64,000 bases of DNA from Haloarcula salinisoli (GTDB taxonomy: Archaea > Halobacteriota > Halobacteria > Halobacteriales > Haloarculaceae): positions 620,001 through 684,000 of the forward strand of contig NZ_RKLQ01000001.1 of assembly GCF_019599405.1 (NCBI RefSeq), in the 5' to 3' direction. This document shows, piece by piece, positions 61,248 to 64,000 of this stretch. The notes beneath the pieces were generated by a model. The model was not told where the DNA came from. It saw only the letters and a program-made list of their open reading frames with translations, and searched no databases. How positions within the stretch are numbered: position 1 is the first letter of the stretch; every line of letters begins with the position of its first letter. A program made the position numbers and the translations under genes.

Positions 61248-62153
61248 TCAGTTCCGACCGAGAAGCGCCGCAACGCGGTCCAGCAGGTTGCCCAGAACGG
61301 TTTCGTCCTCCTCCTGCTCGGCTTCTTTCCGTTTCTGCTCGCGGAGTTCGGCCAGCTTGTTAGTCTGGTCGTCGACCGTCGACGTCGAGCGGTCGGTCTG
61401 CTTCTGGCCGCCCTTGACCATCGCCAGGCCCTGAACCTGGTCGTCGACGCTGCTGCGGTGGACGCGTTCGGCCTCGACGTCCAGCCCAGTCGCGTCCATC
61501 TCCGCCTCGGTCTCGCTGGTCCGAATCTTCAGCTCGCTTCCTTCAGTCTTCTCGACGCCGCCCCACGTGAGGTCGACGTCTTCCATCGCGGACTCGATGT
61601 CCTGCTCGATTTGCTCGTCCGTGATCTCCTCGCCCGCGTCGTCGTCCTCGGCGGTGAAGTCACCGGGTCGGGGTTTCGCCCGGTCGATGTGGTAGGCGAC
61701 CAGCGCGCCGCCGGTGGCCGCCAGCAGGGCGGCCAGACCGACGCCGTAGACGAACAGGACCTGGACGCTGTAGGTCGGGCCTGGTCCGACCGCCCAGCTG
61801 TACGGGTACGCCCAGACGAACCCGCCCAGGCCGACAAGCGAGATAGCTGAGCCGGTGGCCGCACCGTAGAGCGCGCGCTTGCTGACGGGCAGGAGTACGA
61901 CGACGCTCGACAGCGTCGCGGGCAGGGCGAGCATCCCCGTCGCGATGGCCGCCTCCCGATAGATGAAGTCCGCCGACTCGCCGCCTGCTCCCGTCAACTG
62001 GCCGATGGCGCCGATGACGAACGCGGCGATACCGAACCCGATTCCCGCGAAGAACAGCGCGAACCCGAGATAGACGTCGACCTCGCGGTCCGGCTCGCCA
62101 ATATACGTTCGATACCACTCGAAGAGTCGTCCGTCATCGGTGCCGTCTGTCAT
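61248..62153 (-). CDS. DUF7139-like membrane protein with long cytoplasmic tail
   Basis: A 301-residue protein. The N-terminal third has four hydrophobic segments (about 27-48, 66-87, 92-112, 125-150). The C-terminal 150 residues are a charged, probably disordered cytoplasmic tail ending in a short amphipathic helix (ETVLGNLLDRVAALLGRN). Haloarchaeal proteins of this build occur in cell division and shape contexts; an anchor role is possible but not shown. It sits next to the actin-like gene, on the same strand, with 153 nt between. Confidence 0.75.
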   Translation of the reverse strand: MTDGTDDGRLFEWYRTYIGEPDREVDVYLGFALFFAGIGFGIAAFVIGAIGQLTGAGGESADFIYREAAIATGMLALPATLSSVVVLLPVSKRALYGAATGSAISLVGLGGFVWAYPYSWAVGPGPTYSVQVLFVYGVGLAALLAATGGALVAYHIDRAKPRPGDFTAEDDDAGEEITDEQIEQDIESAMEDVDLTWGGVEKTEGSELKIRTSETEAEMDATGLDVEAERVHRSSVDDQVQGLAMVKGGQKQTDRSTSTVDDQTNKLAELREQKRKEAEQEEDETVLGNLLDRVAALLGRN

Positions 62154-62263
62154 AGTAGTTCCTTATAGGGACCCCGTTGATAGAATCCTTTTCCGAACGC
62201 TGTGTAATCAGTCTTTCCCGCGTCGCAGTAAGGACTTTACCTGCCCCACCGCTACGCGCTGGT

Positions 62264-62989
62264 ATGATATCACTGGACGAGGCGGTTACGGCGCGCCTCG
62301 AATCCCACGGACAGCGGTTCGAGGTACTGGTCGACCCCGACGCGGCACTGGCCATCAAACGCGAGGAGTTCGACGGCGACCTGGAGGACGTCATCGCCGC
62401 CGAGGACGTCTTCGAGGACGCCGACCGCGGCGACCGCCCGCCGGAGAACATGCTCGAAGAGGTGTTCGAGACCACCGAGCCGATGGATATCATCCCCGAA
62501 GTCATCAAGCGCGGCGAGATACAGATAACGGCCGACCAGCGCCGCGAGATGATGGAACAGAAGCACAAACAGCTCGTCCAGCGTATCACGCGCAACGCGG
62601 TCAACCCCCAGATGGACGACGCGCCCCACCCGCCCGAGCGCATCGAGTCGGCCCTGGAGGAGACTGACTTCCGAATCGACCCGATGGAGCCCGTCGAGAC
62701 GCAGGTCGACGACGCCCTGGACGCCTTGCGGCCCGTAATTCCGATTCGCTTCGACGAGATAACCGTCGCCGTGCAGGTGCCCGCCGACTACGCCGGCAGC
62801 GCGCAGGCCAAAATTCGGACCTTCGGCGAACTGGAACGCGAGGAGTGGCAGGCCGACGGCTCCTGGGTCGGCGTGCTAACCTTCCCTGCGGGGATGCAAA
62901 ACGACTTCTACGACGTGGTCAACGAGCACACGAGCGGCGAGGCCGAGACGCGAATCATCAAAGACGAAGACGAAATCGGAACGCGGTAA
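62264..62989 (+). CDS. Ribosome maturation protein SBDS
   Basis: A 241-residue SBDS/SDO1 homolog that helps release the anti-association factor from the large subunit. The N-terminal FYSH domain has RLESHGQRFEVLVDPDAAL, then DVFEDADRGDRPPENMLEEVFETT. The central helical domain shows GEIQITADQRREMMEQKHKQLVQRITRNAVNPQ. The C-terminal domain IPIRFDEITVAVQVPADYAGSAQAKIR is complete. ATG 62264. Confidence 0.96.
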   Translation: MISLDEAVTARLESHGQRFEVLVDPDAALAIKREEFDGDLEDVIAAEDVFEDADRGDRPPENMLEEVFETTEPMDIIPEVIKRGEIQITADQRREMMEQKHKQLVQRITRNAVNPQMDDAPHPPERIESALEETDFRIDPMEPVETQVDDALDALRPVIPIRFDEITVAVQVPADYAGSAQAKIRTFGELEREEWQADGSWVGVLTFPAGMQNDFYDVVNEHTSGEAETRIIKDEDEIGTR

Positions 62990-62995
62990 GTTCTG

Positions 62996-63337
62996 TTATC
63001 CTTGCTTGAAGCCGACGAGGAAGCCACCCGAGAAGCCGGCCGAGACGGGCAGGGCCGACAGCAGCGACGTAATCCAGCCCGGCGGTTGACTGGCGGCCGC
63101 GCCAGCACTGGAGGTCGTGTTCTTCGCGGCGCCGCCGATGGCCTGCCAGTTCACTTCGAGGATGCCACGAGTCTCCAGGAACTTGAACAGCGCCAGCTCG
63201 AGGCCGACGATGACCGCGATGAGCTTCGCGACCTTCTTTGCCGCGAAGCCGATGATACCACCGATGACGGCACCGGTACCCAGTTCCAGTCCGATTTGCT
63301 GGAGACTGAAATCCAGCTGTAACGCTAACCCTGCCAT
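62996..63337 (-). CDS. FUN14-family membrane protein
   Basis: A 113-residue protein of the FUN14 family. It has a Gly-rich hydrophobic segment (ELGTGAVIGGIIGFAAKKVAKLIAVIVGLELALFKFLE) and a terminal segment (SAGFSGGFLVGFKQG) with GFxxGF. Two or three membrane spans are likely. In eukaryotes FUN14 acts in mitochondrial quality control; the archaeal role is unknown. It is convergent with SBDS. Confidence 0.88.
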   Translation of the reverse strand: MAGLALQLDFSLQQIGLELGTGAVIGGIIGFAAKKVAKLIAVIVGLELALFKFLETRGILEVNWQAIGGAAKNTTSSAGAAASQPPGWITSLLSALPVSAGFSGGFLVGFKQG

Positions 63338-63417
63338 AGTGGATACCTACCCGTCACGCTGTATAGCCTTTGTGGGACTTCGGCCGATGTCCGGTGGTTT
63401 TCGACCCGACCCCTGAG

Positions 63418-63427
63418 ATTAAATAAT
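63418..63427 (+). promoter_or_regulatory. TATA-like box for hflX
   Basis: ATTAAATAAT lies 24-33 nt before GTG 63451. It supports that start, which has no ATG alternative in this area. Confidence 0.6.
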
Positions 63428-63450
63428 CGGACGGCCTACGTTCGGGTGAG

Positions 63451-64000
63451 TGACGGCGACACACACCACAGACAGCGCAGTCGTGGCCAAACGCGTCGAC
63501 AGCGGCGAGGCCGACACGACGGAGATTCACGACCTCGCCCGAGCGGCTGGCTACGACGTGGTCGGGGAGATAACACAGACTCGCACCGAGGACCCGGCCT
63601 ACCACCTCGGGGAGGGGAAGGTGACGCGGCTGGCAAACACCGTCGCCCGCGAGGGGGCACGGACGGTCATCTTCGACAACCAGCTGGGCCCCTATCAGAC
63701 CTACAACATCGGGAACGAGCTCCCGACGGGCGTGACCGTGATGGACCGGTTCCGGCTCATCCTCGAGATATTCGGCCAGCGCGCCCAGACCCGGAAGGCA
63801 CAGCTTCAGGTCGAACTCGCCGAGCTGCGCTACGAGCTGCCACGCGCGGAAGCCAAGGCCAGCCTCGCGAAACGCGACGAGCGCCCCGGCTTCATGGGGC
63901 TGGGCGAGTACGACGAGTCCCGCGAGGAGGACATCAAAAAGCAGATAGCCAACATCCGGGACGAGCTCGAATCCATCGAGGAGACCGAGCGACACCGGCG
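63451..64000 (+). CDS. hflX: GTPase HflX (N-terminal part, cut by window edge)
   Basis: The frame is open from GTG 63451 to the window end, 183 codons. The sequence VTATHTTDSAVVAKRVDSGE and the following ELARAAGYDVVGEITQTRTEDPAYHLGEGKV pattern is the HflX N-terminal domain, as are VIFDNQLGPYQTYNIGNELP and the coiled linker ELAELRYELPRAEAKASLAKRDERPGFMGLGEYD. The G domain lies beyond the window. HflX splits stalled ribosomes in bacteria; the archaeal form binds the large subunit. Confidence 0.93.

Overview
The window is chromosomal DNA of a halophilic archaeon (class Halobacteria). It is GC-rich, the proteins are strongly acidic (Asp/Glu-rich), and many genes have a TATA-like box about 25-35 nt before the start codon, as expected of leaderless transcripts. 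Marker genes agree: archaeal proteasome alpha subunit, RNase P proteins Rnp2 and Rnp3, Nop5/fibrillarin, SBDS, a TFB-like protein, DacZ, haloarchaeal-type GshA and an actin-like protein. I cannot fix the genus. Almost all the DNA is single-copy, tightly packed genes; I see no CRISPR array, rRNA or intact transposase.

Layout. 1-7.8 kb: partial SDR oxidoreductase, FilR1-type regulator, CPBP protease, DUF1684 protein, PAS-GAF histidine kinase, acyl-CoA ligase, Hsp20. 7.9-12.6 kb: Nop5/fibrillarin operon, a hairpin repeat, GshA, CoaD, a minimal TFB-like protein. 12.6-15 kb: tRNA-Leu(UAG) with duplicated 3' ends, then MinD-like, RAD55-like and zinc-ribbon proteins. 15-17 kb: a nitric oxide synthase oxygenase divergent from a DICT-domain protein. 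17-20.7 kb: FKBP isomerase, threonine dehydratase, DsrE, an HTH_10 regulator and a DUF1059 protein.

20.9-24.1 kb is the most striking region. It holds a compact RiPP cluster for a linear azol(in)e-containing peptide (LAP/TOMM): a 74-residue precursor with a Gly/Ser/Cys core resembling microcin B17, a leader-binding ThiF-like partner protein with a Cys4 zinc site, a YcaO cyclodehydratase ending in PxPxP, and a SagB/McbC-type dehydrogenase. The three enzyme genes overlap or nearly touch. No dedicated exporter, leader protease or immunity gene lies beside them.

24-40 kb: CYTH protein, SAM synthetase, ThiI, CysK, a 2-hydroxyacid dehydrogenase, CutA, a hybrid sensor kinase, a DUF255 thioredoxin-fold protein and PurD. 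40-47.3 kb: a head-to-head pair of the same hairpin repeat, acyltransferase, MscS plus DacZ, CbiA/CobT (cobamide synthesis), PyrB/PyrI. 46.7-52.7 kb: molybdenum cofactor genes (MobA, MoaB, MoaC, MobB-MoaE fusion) interrupted by two neighbouring frameshifted genes. 52.8-64 kb: ThiC, small membrane proteins, an RNA-processing/proteasome operon (RNA-binding protein, Rnp3, Rnp2, PsmA), an actin-like protein with a membrane-protein neighbour, SBDS, FUN14 and the start of HflX.

The hairpin repeat occurs three times: an invariant 19-mer, a perfect 12-13 bp stem whose sequence differs in every copy, and a conserved 3' tail. The preserved pairing with changed sequence suggests selection for structure.
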